Below are positions 9,291 through 17,849 of a stretch of 64,000 nt of DNA, one piece after another; positions within the stretch are counted from its first letter, which is position 1; each line of letters begins with the position of its first letter. A program made the position numbers and the translations under genes. The DNA is from Chloroflexota bacterium (GTDB lineage Bacteria; Chloroflexota; Anaerolineae; Anaerolineales; Anaerolineaceae), in the NCBI GenBank assembly GCA_021372725.1, contig JAJFTV010000071.1, forward strand, positions 51,722-115,721, written 5' to 3'. The notes below the pieces were generated by a model, which was not told where the DNA came from, made no database searches, and worked only from the letters and a program-made list of their open reading frames with translations.

Positions 9291-10083
9291 CGGTTATTCC
9301 GATTGCCAGAAGCATGATGCCAATTTGATCTTTTTTCGGCCACCGCAGGATCAGTCGATTTAGCCAGCCCGTTGCCTGGGAGAGGGACAGCCCTAAAACC
9401 AACATGATGGACGCCAGCAAACCCGCCCATGCCAATGGTTTACCGTACACCCAGTTTGGCATCTTGCTACCGATTATGCAACGTTTGTCTTTCGGATCGA
9501 AAACGCTCCAACCTGTTTTGTCGGCAATCACACAGCCATAAGAGGGCGGCGCGGCCGGACCTGTGATAACCAGGTAAGGATTTCCTACCACATCGTCTGA
9601 GTTTGGGTTCGGGATCCCTTTGGTTTCACTCACTGCCGTTGCAAGGGGTACGATAATCGGGTATTGAGTCTGCGGCACGGCGGCTTTGAAACAGAAATAG
9701 ATCAGCATGAATACAATCGTACTTGCAACCATCCAGAAAATGTTGAGCAGGGTAAATTCAAACGGCAGCGTTCGATTTTTTCCCCGCCCAGAACGGATGA
9801 TAAAGATCAATAAAGAAATATGAAAGACAATCAAAAATGGTTTAATACTAGTGTTTGAACTGTGGAAGTAAAAACCAAGGGACCGGGATAATTCATCCTG
9901 CCACTCCGCTTCTACGCAGCCAGTACCCCAGCATGCACCTCCTGCAGGAGAAATTGCAGTGGTAAAAAAAAGAGTCAGCCAGGAATAAAGCAGGGCGAAG
10001 CTGAGCAGGAGCAATAAAACACCCCCGGCAAGGAAGAAATTGTTAAAGTTATTCCGCTTTTTTGTCTCGCAGGTCTCTGCCAT
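9238..10083 (-). CDS. Uncharacterised membrane protein, paralogue A of a tandem pair
   Basis: 281 aa with about five membrane helices. A first helix at about 17-40 is followed by an extracytoplasmic loop with two Cys (ACWGTGCVEAEW). Then come FLIVFHISLLIFII, LPFEFTLLNIFWMVASTIVF, a long soluble loop with two more Cys (about 150-205), and LSLSQATGWLNRLILR with a final helix. The same motif order recurs in the next upstream gene (10142-10789), so the two are a diverged tandem duplication. I do not recognise the family. Confidence 0.7.
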   Translation of the reverse strand: MAETCETKKRNNFNNFFLAGGVLLLLLSFALLYSWLTLFFTTAISPAGGACWGTGCVEAEWQDELSRSLGFYFHSSNTSIKPFLIVFHISLLIFIIRSGRGKNRTLPFEFTLLNIFWMVASTIVFMLIYFCFKAAVPQTQYPIIVPLATAVSETKGIPNPNSDDVVGNPYLVITGPAAPPSYGCVIADKTGWSVFDPKDKRCIIGSKMPNWVYGKPLAWAGLLASIMLVLGLSLSQATGWLNRLILRWPKKDQIGIMLLAIGITVAGILVEFHIFGFDLFL

Positions 10084-10141
10084 ACAGAAATTATTCCTGT
10101 GCCTCCATCATCCATATAAAACGCAACACCTTTATCGATGC

Positions 10142-10789
10142 TCACAGAAAAGAAATTAAAACGGGCAATGTTAAAAGAAAGCCGCTGCCGGACAGAATCA
10201 GAAGAGCGGTCAAACAGTTTTTCAACTTTTGGGGAGATAACCGGGTAATCACCCGACCCAGCCAGCCAGTTGCCTGCGAATAAAACAATCCTGCGGTTGA
10301 CAAGATTGTCGCAATCAGCCCAGGATAAAATCCCCTAGTGGTTTTGCAGGCAGAAAACAGGATGTTATCACTGCCTGGTAATCCATTTATTACAAAGGCT
10401 GAGATGATTTCCACAATCAAGCCAAAGATAAATACCATTGTTCCAGAAACCGGGAATAGCAAATTTAGAATCCCAAATTCCAAAGGCAGCCCGGGCAATA
10501 TTGCCTCTTCTTTTCTAGCTCTAAATAAAAATATGAAAGCCGATCCATGGAATATCACGAGAAGCGGAAGGAAACTTCTTTGCGTCCAGGTGGAAAAATA
10601 ATTTGAGAAATTGATCTGCAATTGGCAGTAATCACTCAAATCCATGCCAATCCCATTGAGTGGAAATTCAGACATGAGAATTAAAAAGATACTCAATCCT
10701 AGTTGTAAAGGGGCAAATGAAAATATCAATGTCAATACACTACTGGTATTGCTAAATAGTTGATGGGAGAAATGGGATTTTTTCAACAC
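10142..10789 (-). CDS. Uncharacterised membrane protein, paralogue B of a tandem pair
   Basis: 215 aa with about five helices. It shares with the downstream neighbour the blocks FLPLLVIFHGSAFIFLF, LPLEFGILNLLFPVSGTMVF and FYSQATGWLGRVITRLSP, in the same order. It lacks the long Cys-containing loop before the last helices. The gene lies 58 bp upstream of paralogue A in the same direction, so they are probably cotranscribed. No function is known to me. The conserved SQATGWL motif is the best handle for homology searches. Confidence 0.7.
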   Translation of the reverse strand: MLKKSHFSHQLFSNTSSVLTLIFSFAPLQLGLSIFLILMSEFPLNGIGMDLSDYCQLQINFSNYFSTWTQRSFLPLLVIFHGSAFIFLFRARKEEAILPGLPLEFGILNLLFPVSGTMVFIFGLIVEIISAFVINGLPGSDNILFSACKTTRGFYPGLIATILSTAGLFYSQATGWLGRVITRLSPQKLKNCLTALLILSGSGFLLTLPVLISFL

Positions 10790-11181
10790 TGACCGATTAA
10801 CTTGTGACTGGGCACTGGCGAATGAACAGAGGTATTATCGCTTCAACAACCAGCGGCTGTTCCTTCAGATTGACCTGGTTGGCTTGTAAATGATAGATAT
10901 ATTAACCGAAATTCTTATCCCTTTTGTTAAAATTTTCGACCTCATTGGGATATCTATATGCCATGATGTCTCTGCAAACAGTCCAATCCTTTCAGTGGTC
11001 GAATTCTGGAAGGTAAAATCTATGAAGAAAACCTATATGATCTTTCATCAATTATACAGGCTTTAACTGTGAAATTTCATGAGACACCAGATTTTCTATT
11101 TGTGTGTTTCTAACATTTTTTGGTGTATTCTGTTCGCGATCACTGGTTTGTTGAAAATGTGAGCATCACTGTCTGCGGGTA
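10790..11181. other. Intergenic region, no gene seen
   Basis: About 390 bp of AT-rich sequence. I found no convincing ORF, RNA gene or promoter pair in it. Confidence 0.5.
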
Positions 11182-11214
11182 AACAAGGCTGTCTCCGGTG
11201 CAGACAGCCTTGTT
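11182..11214 (-). terminator. Stem-loop, probable terminator
   Basis: A perfect 13-bp inverted repeat (AACAAGGCTGTCT and its complement) with a 7-nt loop lies 25 bp past the stop of the 11240-11683 gene. On the minus strand a short T-rich run (GTTTACC) follows. Confidence 0.6.
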
Positions 11215-11239
11215 GAATATGAGTACTTTATCAGGATAT

Positions 11240-11683
11240 TTATTTTACCGGCAGAATTTGATATTCGAATTTGTAACCGGCTTTTTCAACAATTTCCTGA
11301 ACCTTTGTGCGGATTTCTTTGAAATCAAATTGATAAGAATAATCTTTGCCAAACAGCTTTGACTGTTCCTCGATCGTGCCCGTCAGGGCACCCTTGAAGG
11401 TATTATAGCTTTCTTTTTTTACACCAAAGCCTGTTGACATATCGCTGTCAAAATCGCCGCCGGTGGAAAACCCGGAGCCAGCTTCAACAAGCATCTCGGA
11501 AAAACGAACTACTTTTGCGTCATCATCGATTCTCATTTTCAATGAGTAGGATAATTTCTTTTTGGAAAGAAAGGCTTTTCTCTCAGCAATTGTGGTGGAA
11601 AAATCCCACAGATTTTTCTTTTCACCCCATTTCCCGTTATAACTCTCCAGGGATTTTTTTATATCAGCCATCATGTTTGTCAT
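11240..11683 (-). CDS. Conserved-looking hypothetical protein
   Basis: 147 aa, soluble and charged, with no signal or membrane segment. The start at 11683 is supported by a perfect GGAGG 7 nt upstream, and a terminator-like stem-loop follows the stop, so it looks like a genuine single-gene unit. The sequence is Lys/Ser-rich with a GFSTGGDFDSDMSTGFG glycine/aspartate stretch at about 70-87. I do not recognise a family. Confidence 0.65.
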   Translation of the reverse strand: MTNMMADIKKSLESYNGKWGEKKNLWDFSTTIAERKAFLSKKKLSYSLKMRIDDDAKVVRFSEMLVEAGSGFSTGGDFDSDMSTGFGVKKESYNTFKGALTGTIEEQSKLFGKDYSYQFDFKEIRTKVQEIVEKAGYKFEYQILPVK

Positions 11684-11857
11684 TGAGTTTCCTCCATTTT
11701 TGATATGTAGATTTTATGGATTATGGAAAGATCATACCAGCAAAAAAAGAAAAAAAGTAAGTCCTTTCAAAAGTATAAATTTCGTTTCAGGTATCATGAT
11801 CTGCTTGTTTCATATCGGCTGGAATTTGTACCTGTAAATCGGCGAGCTTCTCTTGTC

Positions 11858-12307
11858 TCAAACATCCAAACCTTCACGCCCAAGAAGCCCATGAATGAGT
11901 GATAACTCACCCCGGTGATGAATTTCATGTTCGATCACATGCCAAATGATCCAGTATAGGCTAAAGGTTTCCTGGTCAGGCGTGCAATACGTTGCAGCCA
12001 GGTCTTTTTCATCCAGGCTATTGAGAAACGAGATTGTTTTTTCGTGTGTGCGATTGAGAATTTCCATGATATCCGATTTTGTGGGATAGTCAGTGATCTT
12101 GCAGGGAATCCTGGAATTGATTTCATGTTTTACAACACCATGGATCCAATGATCTTCACAATCTGCAATATGAAGCGCTATCTGCCCAACCGGCCACGAG
12201 TTTTTGAATGGAGAAAAGACAAGCTCTGAATCGTCGAATTTATCTATTGTCAAGAGCAAGCCTTCGCGAACCTGTTCCCAATGAGAGAAAAGCTGACCTG
12301 GTTTCAT
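11858..12307 (-). CDS. DinB-family protein
   Basis: 149 aa. This is the four-helix bundle of DinB/YfiT-type proteins, which bind a divalent metal through three His. Visible candidates are the His in ALHIADCEDHW (near 48) and the pair in EHEIHHRGELSLIHGLLG near the C-terminus. Family members include thiol-dependent transferases (with bacillithiol, mycothiol or glutathione) and proteins of unknown activity; the substrate here is unknown. It lies 43 bp downstream of the redox operon on the same strand and could be its last gene. A decayed second DinB copy occurs at 18209-18314. Confidence 0.85.
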   Translation of the reverse strand: MKPGQLFSHWEQVREGLLLTIDKFDDSELVFSPFKNSWPVGQIALHIADCEDHWIHGVVKHEINSRIPCKITDYPTKSDIMEILNRTHEKTISFLNSLDEKDLAATYCTPDQETFSLYWIIWHVIEHEIHHRGELSLIHGLLGREGLDV

Positions 12308-12349
12308 ATCCTTTATCCCCCCCCTCTCTTGATATGCTGTAATTATTCA

Positions 12350-13162
12350 TCACCACATGAATGCGATGCTGTGCTTGCCAAGGATCTGGTCATCAAAGAT
12401 CAGTTTGGCCGGCTTGTTCGCCATTCCCAAGCAAACATGGAGTGGCAATAAATGCTCCTCACGGGGGTGGCAATAGCGTGCGAAAGGTGCTTTCTCCCAT
12501 TCGATCAGGCGTTTTTCACGCTCAGACTGGCTCATCGGATCGACGCAACCCTCGATAAGCCAATTTTGAAAGGCATCATTGTCAGGATCAGGCGCGCCAA
12601 TTCCGTTCCATGAAAATGCCCGCAGGTTATGGAACGAGAATCCGGAACCGATCACCAGGATATTCTCATTCATTAATCCGCGCAAAGCTTTACCAAGAGC
12701 AATATGTGCAGCAGGGTTCAGACCGCGCAACAATGAAAGTTGCAGAGCGGGAATATCCGCTTCAGGGTACATCAATTTCAGTGGGATAAACAGGCCATGG
12801 TCAAATCCCCGCTGGGGATCGATGCGAGTCGCAATATTGTTTTTTTTCAGTAATCCGGCAATTTTTTGGGCAAGCTCAGGGCTTCCTGGAGCCGGATAGG
12901 TGATTTCATAGGCTTTATCCGGGAAACCATAATAATCATAGAACATGGCTGGGGATTGTGCTCCCAACAGGGTGGCTGCGCTTTCCTCCCAATGGGCGCT
13001 GATGACGAGAATCGCATCCGGCTTTGTGAGCTGGGACGGAAGCTGTGTCATGAAATCCACCATCGCTTTGTGGCTGGCGTCACCGAGAATTGGCAAGGGG
13101 CCCCCGCCATGGCTGAAATAGACAATTTGAGCTTTATTTTCAGGACTGTTTTGTTCCATCAT
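12350..13162 (-). CDS. LigB/DODA-type class III extradiol dioxygenase
   Basis: 270 aa, the usual length for YgiD/DODA proteins. Metal-ligand candidates are His18 (YFSHGGGP), His57 (ISAHWEE) and the nearby FDHGLFIPL (His122); IGSGFSFHN is the conserved late His motif. The family cleaves catechol-type rings (DOPA in YgiD) using Fe(II) or another divalent metal, and is structurally related to Memo. The gene is the last of a tight operon with two Rieske proteins, a glutaredoxin and an FTR-like protein, starting 18 bp after the second Rieske gene. The in vivo substrate is not evident. Confidence 0.85.
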   Translation of the reverse strand: MMEQNSPENKAQIVYFSHGGGPLPILGDASHKAMVDFMTQLPSQLTKPDAILVISAHWEESAATLLGAQSPAMFYDYYGFPDKAYEITYPAPGSPELAQKIAGLLKKNNIATRIDPQRGFDHGLFIPLKLMYPEADIPALQLSLLRGLNPAAHIALGKALRGLMNENILVIGSGFSFHNLRAFSWNGIGAPDPDNDAFQNWLIEGCVDPMSQSEREKRLIEWEKAPFARYCHPREEHLLPLHVCLGMANKPAKLIFDDQILGKHSIAFMW

Positions 13163-13180
13163 AGAAACTTCACCTACAAG

Positions 13181-13576
13181 TTATAGTGCAACCAACACCC
13201 ACCCAGATTCGACCTTCGTCTTGTAAGTACCGATGGATTCGGTACGGACGTGTTGCATGAACAAGCCGGCGTTCTTGAGAAACGCTCCAATTCTCGGTGG
13301 GGGGGTCTCGTTTCCCAGGTAGGCAGGTACGGGGCCTGAGAGAGCCTCTCCTGTGGTGATGTCAAACTGGGCGCAGTGCATGGCGCAGGTGAGAATTGAA
13401 CCTTCGAGTGTACCCATTTCGAGAGGCGCGTTCATGTGCCCGCAGCGTCGATCAATTGCATAGAAGCTTCCAGCGTAGTTGCAGATGACGAGCTCGCGAC
13501 CGTTCAGCTCGACCACCTTCATTCCGCCTGATGCAACGTCAACGGTTTGTATTGCCTGAACGTAGTTGTCACTCAA
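13181..13576 (-). CDS. Rieske [2Fe-2S] protein 2, TTG start
   Basis: 131 aa if translated from the TTG at 13576, whose triplet overlaps the stop region of the FTR-like gene; a longer upstream frame would run through that gene out of frame. Rieske ligands are Cys45-x-His47 and Cys64-x-x-His67 (CGHMN...CAMHC). This is a small soluble Rieske ferredoxin of the kind that feeds electrons to oxygenases. The 8-bp overlap implies translational coupling with the FTR-like protein. It may donate to the dioxygenase-like protein or exchange electrons with the FTR-like protein. Confidence 0.85.
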   Translation of the reverse strand: MSDNYVQAIQTVDVASGGMKVVELNGRELVICNYAGSFYAIDRRCGHMNAPLEMGTLEGSILTCAMHCAQFDITTGEALSGPVPAYLGNETPPPRIGAFLKNAGLFMQHVRTESIGTYKTKVESGWVLVAL

Positions 13577-13904
13577 GGCCCAACTCCTTCGCCGACAACT
13601 GCGGTAAACTGTCTGGATCCGTAACGTCCTGGTGAACGAACAGGCCACACCAGCAGCGCTGCATGGCGTCGAAATGCTTGCGGTGGAATGGAATGCACGG
13701 ACAAACAATCTGCATGTCGCGAGCGCGGTCGTGCCGGATCGGCTGGCATGGACAGAATGGTATGCCGTGCCTGGCCTCGAGTTTTACCTCCTGTTCCAGG
13801 AGAAAGTCCGCCATCTCGGCGTCCGGCGTAAATTTAAACCCCATCGGTTCAACAACCCTGGTGTAAAAGTGGCGCAGTGCCTGCTTCCTGGATTCGGTGT
13901 TCAT
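13569..13904 (-). CDS. Ferredoxin:thioredoxin reductase catalytic-subunit-like protein
   Basis: 111 aa. The six Cys of FTR-beta are all present: Cys51/Cys53 (CPC), Cys68/Cys70 (CPC) and Cys84/Cys86 (CWCGLF). In plant and cyanobacterial FTR these hold a [4Fe-4S] cluster and the adjacent redox disulfide. No FTR alpha subunit is encoded nearby, as in stand-alone bacterial and archaeal FTR-like reductases. A glutaredoxin gene ends 12 bp upstream and a Rieske gene overlaps its 3' end. The likely role is conversion of ferredoxin-type electrons into thiol reduction. The electron donor is inferred. Confidence 0.88.
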   Translation of the reverse strand: MNTESRKQALRHFYTRVVEPMGFKFTPDAEMADFLLEQEVKLEARHGIPFCPCQPIRHDRARDMQIVCPCIPFHRKHFDAMQRCWCGLFVHQDVTDPDSLPQLSAKELGLE

Positions 13905-13916
13905 CCGGGGACCGCT

Positions 13917-14162
13917 CTAAATGCCCAGCAGTTTGGTGTACATATCGGGCTGATAGCCCACAACGACCTGATCGCCAATCCGGACGAACGGGAAACCGCT
14001 GGCGCCGGCGGCATCAAGCTCGCGCATGATCTGGTCTTGAGTCGCATCGTCGGCAAGGTCGTAATCCGTGAAGCTGTATGGGATGTTACGATCAGCGAAG
14101 AATTTCTTAGCCTTCCTGCACCAGGGGCAGGTGGATAACGTATACATAGTTACCTTCATCAT
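13917..14162 (-). CDS. Glutaredoxin-like protein (CPWC)
   Basis: 81 aa from the ATG at 14162; GTG at 14165 and ATG at 14159 are also possible. Active site is Cys12-Pro-Trp-Cys15; a cis-Pro region GFPFVRIGDQVVVGY follows, as in NrdH/Grx-type proteins. With the FTR-like protein immediately downstream, it is the obvious candidate for the thiol acceptor. The spacing (12 bp) implies cotranscription. The natural target is unknown. Confidence 0.88.
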   Translation of the reverse strand: MMKVTMYTLSTCPWCRKAKKFFADRNIPYSFTDYDLADDATQDQIMRELDAAGASGFPFVRIGDQVVVGYQPDMYTKLLGI

Positions 14163-14182
14163 CACAATATCACAATCTCCCT

Positions 14183-14488
14183 TTAGTCAAGGTTGATGAA
14201 TAATTTGCCCGCTTCGGACTTCGCGGGGTAGACCGTAAGACCGAGCTCAGGTGCATCAAGAAATCGACCTGTCCGGATGTCATAGCGCCAATCATGGCAC
14301 GGACAGGTGAGGGTATGGCCTTCAAGAAAGCCGGTAAACAGCGGACAAGCCATGTGCGTACATTTGCCTGAGACAGCATAAATTGTTCCGCTAACACGGG
14401 CGATGACAATGTTGACCCCCAACGGGTATACCGGCGCCATGCCTCCCTCCGGTAGCGCTGTTTCTTCCATAACATAGGTCCAAGTCAT
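14183..14488 (-). CDS. Rieske [2Fe-2S] ferredoxin 1
   Basis: 101 aa, soluble. Cluster ligands are Cys43-x-His45 and Cys62-x-x-His65 (CTHMACPL and TCPCHDW). The length fits small Rieske ferredoxins such as the carrier components of ring-hydroxylating dioxygenases. First gene of the redox operon, 20 bp before the glutaredoxin. It differs clearly from the second Rieske protein in the operon, so they may have separate donor and acceptor roles. Confidence 0.88.
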   Translation of the reverse strand: MTWTYVMEETALPEGGMAPVYPLGVNIVIARVSGTIYAVSGKCTHMACPLFTGFLEGHTLTCPCHDWRYDIRTGRFLDAPELGLTVYPAKSEAGKLFINLD

Positions 14489-14833
14489 CGGTACCTTTCG
14501 TTAATTACCAAAATCAAGACGCACTGTCCGGTTTGGATAAAAAATCCTCTGACAACGATAACAGAGGGTAATTGGCTTTCGATTATGAACGCACAATTCA
14601 TGGTATTTCATTTTATCACACTCACAGAACGAAATGGTTCAATAAAAAATAAGTTCATCTTTGCTTTCGACAATTAGCCCTCTGTCAATCAGACGTTGAG
14701 CATGCTAAGAAAAGCAGAGGCTTGGCGGGTGTGCTACTTATAGTATATGACAGAACCCAAAATTATCCAGCGACATTATCCAGGTTTTCCACTCCCTATC
14801 ACCGAGCGAAATTTACATACCCCATCCCAAGCC
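14489..14833. other. Intergenic region with a possible redox-operon promoter
   Basis: No gene seen. On the minus strand TTGAAC (14637-14642) and TGATAA (14613-14618) are 18 nt apart and point at the Rieske gene at 14488. The promoter call is weak. Confidence 0.35.
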
Positions 14834-15406
14834 TTACTTTTCAAATTCAACCTCCCATTCGGGACCGTAACCAAGATGATAGCGTTCGCAGAAGCTGCCC
14901 TGGTTGACCGCCACAGAGATCCTCATCAGTTCGTTATTGTAGATAACCACATCGCCTGTGGGGGCGAAGCCAAACGACTGCCCGAAGAGCACCCTCTCCC
15001 GGAATATCGCCACCCCGCCGTGCCGGATGGTCAGGTTGAGATGAATGCCATACTCAAATCCGGCTTCAGCGAACAGGGAAAGCGGAATGTTCGTCCACAG
15101 GTTGCCAAAGTTGGGATCACCGATTTCGAAAATGCCGCGCACCTTGCCGTCTTCCAGAACCGGTTCCAGAATGGGGAGGGTGACGATCTGCTCCACCGGA
15201 TAAGCCGGGCCAACGCCTTCATAGGTGATGATGCCGCTTGCCAGCCGGGCAGCACAGTAGCCGAAAACATCCCGTCCGTGGAACACGCTTGTGTCTTCCG
15301 TGTTCTTCCCCCGCAGGCGGTTGATGCTCTGGTCTATCTCGCGCACCTCGCTGATGCCCACCCACGCCTTAATGTGGGTCAGCGTGCCGTTATCCGGTGT
15401 GACCAC
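14834..15406 (-). pseudogene. Truncated SAM hydroxide adenosyltransferase (DUF62)
   Basis: 190 codons from a GTG at 15406. The residues align with the middle and C-terminal parts of the SAM-hydrolase/chlorinase/fluorinase-like family, beginning at the VTPDNGTLTH motif and ending in a C-terminal beta-barrel (YGPEWEVEFEK). Intact members have roughly 75-90 more residues at the N-terminus, carrying the QTDFG...DPGVG substrate-binding motifs. Here an in-frame stop lies about ten codons upstream of the GTG, so that half cannot be made. The downstream frame is intact, suggesting recent truncation. Confidence 0.7.
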
Positions 15407-15643
15407 ATAATTTTGCCATATATCAGTTTATGTTGATATTACCAATCAATTCCTACTTCCTGGAAATATTTCTCAACTGCGCTGATTAATACGAATTTTT
15501 TTCTCCTATGCCCAGGTTGATTCCATTTCCAAGCCTGTCTTTCAGGCTGGACTGGAGTATCCCCATTATCACCACCAAATGCGTCACGCAATACAAAAGC
15601 GACCTTCCGATACGTATTGGAAAGATAAAACAAGTCCAGCGCT

Positions 15644-16543
15644 TTACTCCTGTCCGGCGGGGGCCCGGGTTTCCAGCCACGTGCGCAACGGTTCGCGAAT
15701 CTCAATATCCGTCATCGCCTTTGGATGAATGATCCGTCCTTCAAAAGTAAGAGTAACCAGATCATTGAGAGCCGCTGTCCGCTGACCCCCCAATACACGA
15801 TCGTGCAAATTGTAGGGATAGTTATACGTTGGGGGCAGGATACGGATCCGCTGTTGATCCACTGAAGAAGCAATCAAGGCGCTCAACAAAGCCTGAAAAA
15901 GAAATATCCTGTGTATCTCATCCCGGCAAGCCGTCTCCTGAAAAGGTTTATCACAAACCAGACGCTCAAAGAGTTCATTCCAGCGGTGGAATATCCCCAG
16001 CCCGGGTCTGACACTGAAACCGTGGGTATTAAAATAAGCACGCAAGCACTCGCTGCCGATAAAAGAGTCCACCGTTAAATTTACATCCTGAATGCCGAGT
16101 GCATGGCAGATACCTTCCCAGAAAGCATCCAGTGGCTCAGTGGGAGACAAACCGACATTGCGGTGGTGTACAGGACGCAGGGCTGCGTCAAATTCATCCC
16201 CCAAATCGTACAATAGAGGCTGCTGAACAACCAGGCATTCCAGATCCAGCCATACAAGTGATTGCACCTCTGCTGGCGCCTTTTCTTCCGCACGAGCGCA
16301 GGCCAATACCTTTCCGCCAAATGGATAATGTTTAAGTGCTTCCGGAATGGGCAGTGGAAACACTTCTACTTGCGAACCGGCGAGATCAAGGCAGGGTTCA
16401 GTCTGCGGTTCTGTGGCGAAAACCCAAATCGGACAGCCGCTCATGGCTCCGCCAAAGGTTTGAATGCTCTCGATCAATAACCGGGCGGAGGCTTTTTCTT
16501 CTGGTGATGAAACCCTGGTAAGAAAAATTGCTGGCGTTGGCAT
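15644..16543 (-). CDS. Hypothetical protein (about 299 aa)
   Basis: The start is placed at the ATG at 16543 (MPTPAIFLTRVSS); an in-frame start at 16585 would add 14 residues. It is soluble with no signal peptide. Features include an N-terminal alternating strand/helix pattern (IWVFATEP, VWLDLECLVV with acidic residues, FDAALRPVHHRNVG) that recalls nucleotide-sugar-binding glycosyltransferase folds, but no definite motif. It lies in a gene-poor, decayed stretch but its own frame is intact. Function unknown. Confidence 0.6.
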   Translation of the reverse strand: MPTPAIFLTRVSSPEEKASARLLIESIQTFGGAMSGCPIWVFATEPQTEPCLDLAGSQVEVFPLPIPEALKHYPFGGKVLACARAEEKAPAEVQSLVWLDLECLVVQQPLLYDLGDEFDAALRPVHHRNVGLSPTEPLDAFWEGICHALGIQDVNLTVDSFIGSECLRAYFNTHGFSVRPGLGIFHRWNELFERLVCDKPFQETACRDEIHRIFLFQALLSALIASSVDQQRIRILPPTYNYPYNLHDRVLGGQRTAALNDLVTLTFEGRIIHPKAMTDIEIREPLRTWLETRAPAGQE

Positions 16544-16768
16544 AATCAATCCAATGTGTTCTGAATTACGATGGCTACATTTCAACCAGATTTGTCTTGC
16601 AAAACAATTAACTAATCATAACAAGAAATCCACCCGCAAGCCAATCTGCTCTGCATACCCTGAAGCCACCGGATTCTTACTCGTTGAACCGGCGGGTTCC
16701 CGGGTGGAGCAGGAGTTCATCCGAAACGGGTTTGTGTGCCCACCTTTTCACCCCCTACACGATGGAAC

Positions 16769-16908
16769 AAAAAAGCTCTCCAGCGATGGAGAGCGCTTCA
16801 TATAAGCAATTTCAATTTCCTACACCCTCATCACCGGGTGGAAGTTATACCCGTATATACGACTCGCTCCGCACGGAGGGCGTGGACAATGCTTCGCTAG
16901 CAGAATTC
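16769..16908 (-). repeat. Intergenic repeat copy 1 with terminal hairpin
   Basis: About 140 bp strongly resembling 17850-18043, including a shared block ending CGACTCGCTCCGC. Read on the minus strand it ends in a hairpin (stem GCTCTCC/GGAGAGC, 6-nt loop) followed by TTTTTT, an intrinsic terminator. A short reading frame, SRIYGYNFHPVMRV then stop, is also present. It may be a decayed gene end or a mobile intergenic element. Confidence 0.6.
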
Positions 16909-17003
16909 TGGTAGAGTGTAGATAAATGCCCGAAAACGGCGCCGAATCCCGCCTGTCCAGTGCATGCTGTGTTGGCTCGCAATTGATTTTTATAGACATG
17001 GTT

Positions 17004-17579
17004 CTAGACCCTTAGCGAGCCGCGGAACGCCCTGGCGCCATAGTAAGATTCTGCACCGTTGTGATACACAAAGACATGGTCGTAGCGACGATCGGCAAAG
17101 ATGGCGCCGCCGAGTTTTCTAATTTCAGAGGGTGTTTTCAACCAGCTCGACGTTTTCGTATCGAAATCCCCAAGTTTCTGCAACTCTCGATATTGTTCTT
17201 CCGTTAAAATCTCGATGCCCATGGCATCTGCCATATCCATAGCGGTATCTTTTGGTTTAAATTCTTTCCTTGACTCCAGCGCATCACGGTCATAACAAAC
17301 ATTTCGGCGGTCTTTAGGACTTTCCGCTGAACAATCATAAAAAATGTATTCGCCTGTCTTATTATCATGCCCAACAACATCCGGTTCACCGCCGGTTCTT
17401 TCCATTTCATTGAGTGACCACAGTTTTTCAGTATTCGCTTCCAATTTTGCTTGTACTTTTGCCCATTCAAGACCTTTATGGCGGTTCATGTTTTTCTCAA
17501 AACGGGCCTTCAATGCTCTGAGTAGTTCTTCACGTTGTTCTGGTGACAACTCTTTTTTAATGCTATTAGTGTTTTTCAT
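17004..17579 (-). CDS. DUF4256 domain-containing protein
   Basis: 191 aa covering the whole DUF4256 family, with the conserved block TGGEPDVVGHD (about 62-72), then DCSAESPKDRRNVCYDRDAL and the C-terminal RRYDHVFVYHNGAESYYGAR. No signal peptide or membrane helix. The family has no known function. The gene stands alone, flanked on both sides by copies of the same intergenic repeat, which suggests this segment may have been inserted or duplicated as a unit. Confidence 0.85.
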   Translation of the reverse strand: MKNTNSIKKELSPEQREELLRALKARFEKNMNRHKGLEWAKVQAKLEANTEKLWSLNEMERTGGEPDVVGHDNKTGEYIFYDCSAESPKDRRNVCYDRDALESRKEFKPKDTAMDMADAMGIEILTEEQYRELQKLGDFDTKTSSWLKTPSEIRKLGGAIFADRRYDHVFVYHNGAESYYGARAFRGSLRV

Positions 17580-17849
17580 ATATTTATACTATCTTTGTAG
17601 AACAGGTGTGTCAAGCGGATAATTGCCTGATTTTATTTCAAAAGCCACTAGCCAATATTTTATCTGCTTACAATTTCTTTTACTTCTTTGGCTTTGGCTC
17701 GGGTAATTCAACCAAAGATTTTCCGGTAGCATTCAAATCTTCAATGCAGCGATGCTCATGAGCGCTTACTATTAATTATACCCATGTGCTCAACCACGGG
17801 CCAAAGGCAGTGCGCAGCCCGTTAGATTGAAAAGTTTTTCTGGTATGAA

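Noticed and set aside
13577..13708. Longer start for the second Rieske gene (13708)
   Set aside because: It would run out of frame through most of the FTR-like gene; residues upstream of 13576 have no Rieske similarity.
14747..15436. A 229-codon plus-strand ORF over the DUF62 remnant
   Set aside because: It is antisense to a recognisable family and does not resemble any protein.
15439..15705. An 88-codon minus-strand ORF overlapping the end of the 15644-16543 gene
   Set aside because: It looks somewhat protein-like near its end but has no start signal of its own or family match; possibly a remnant, not supportable as a gene.
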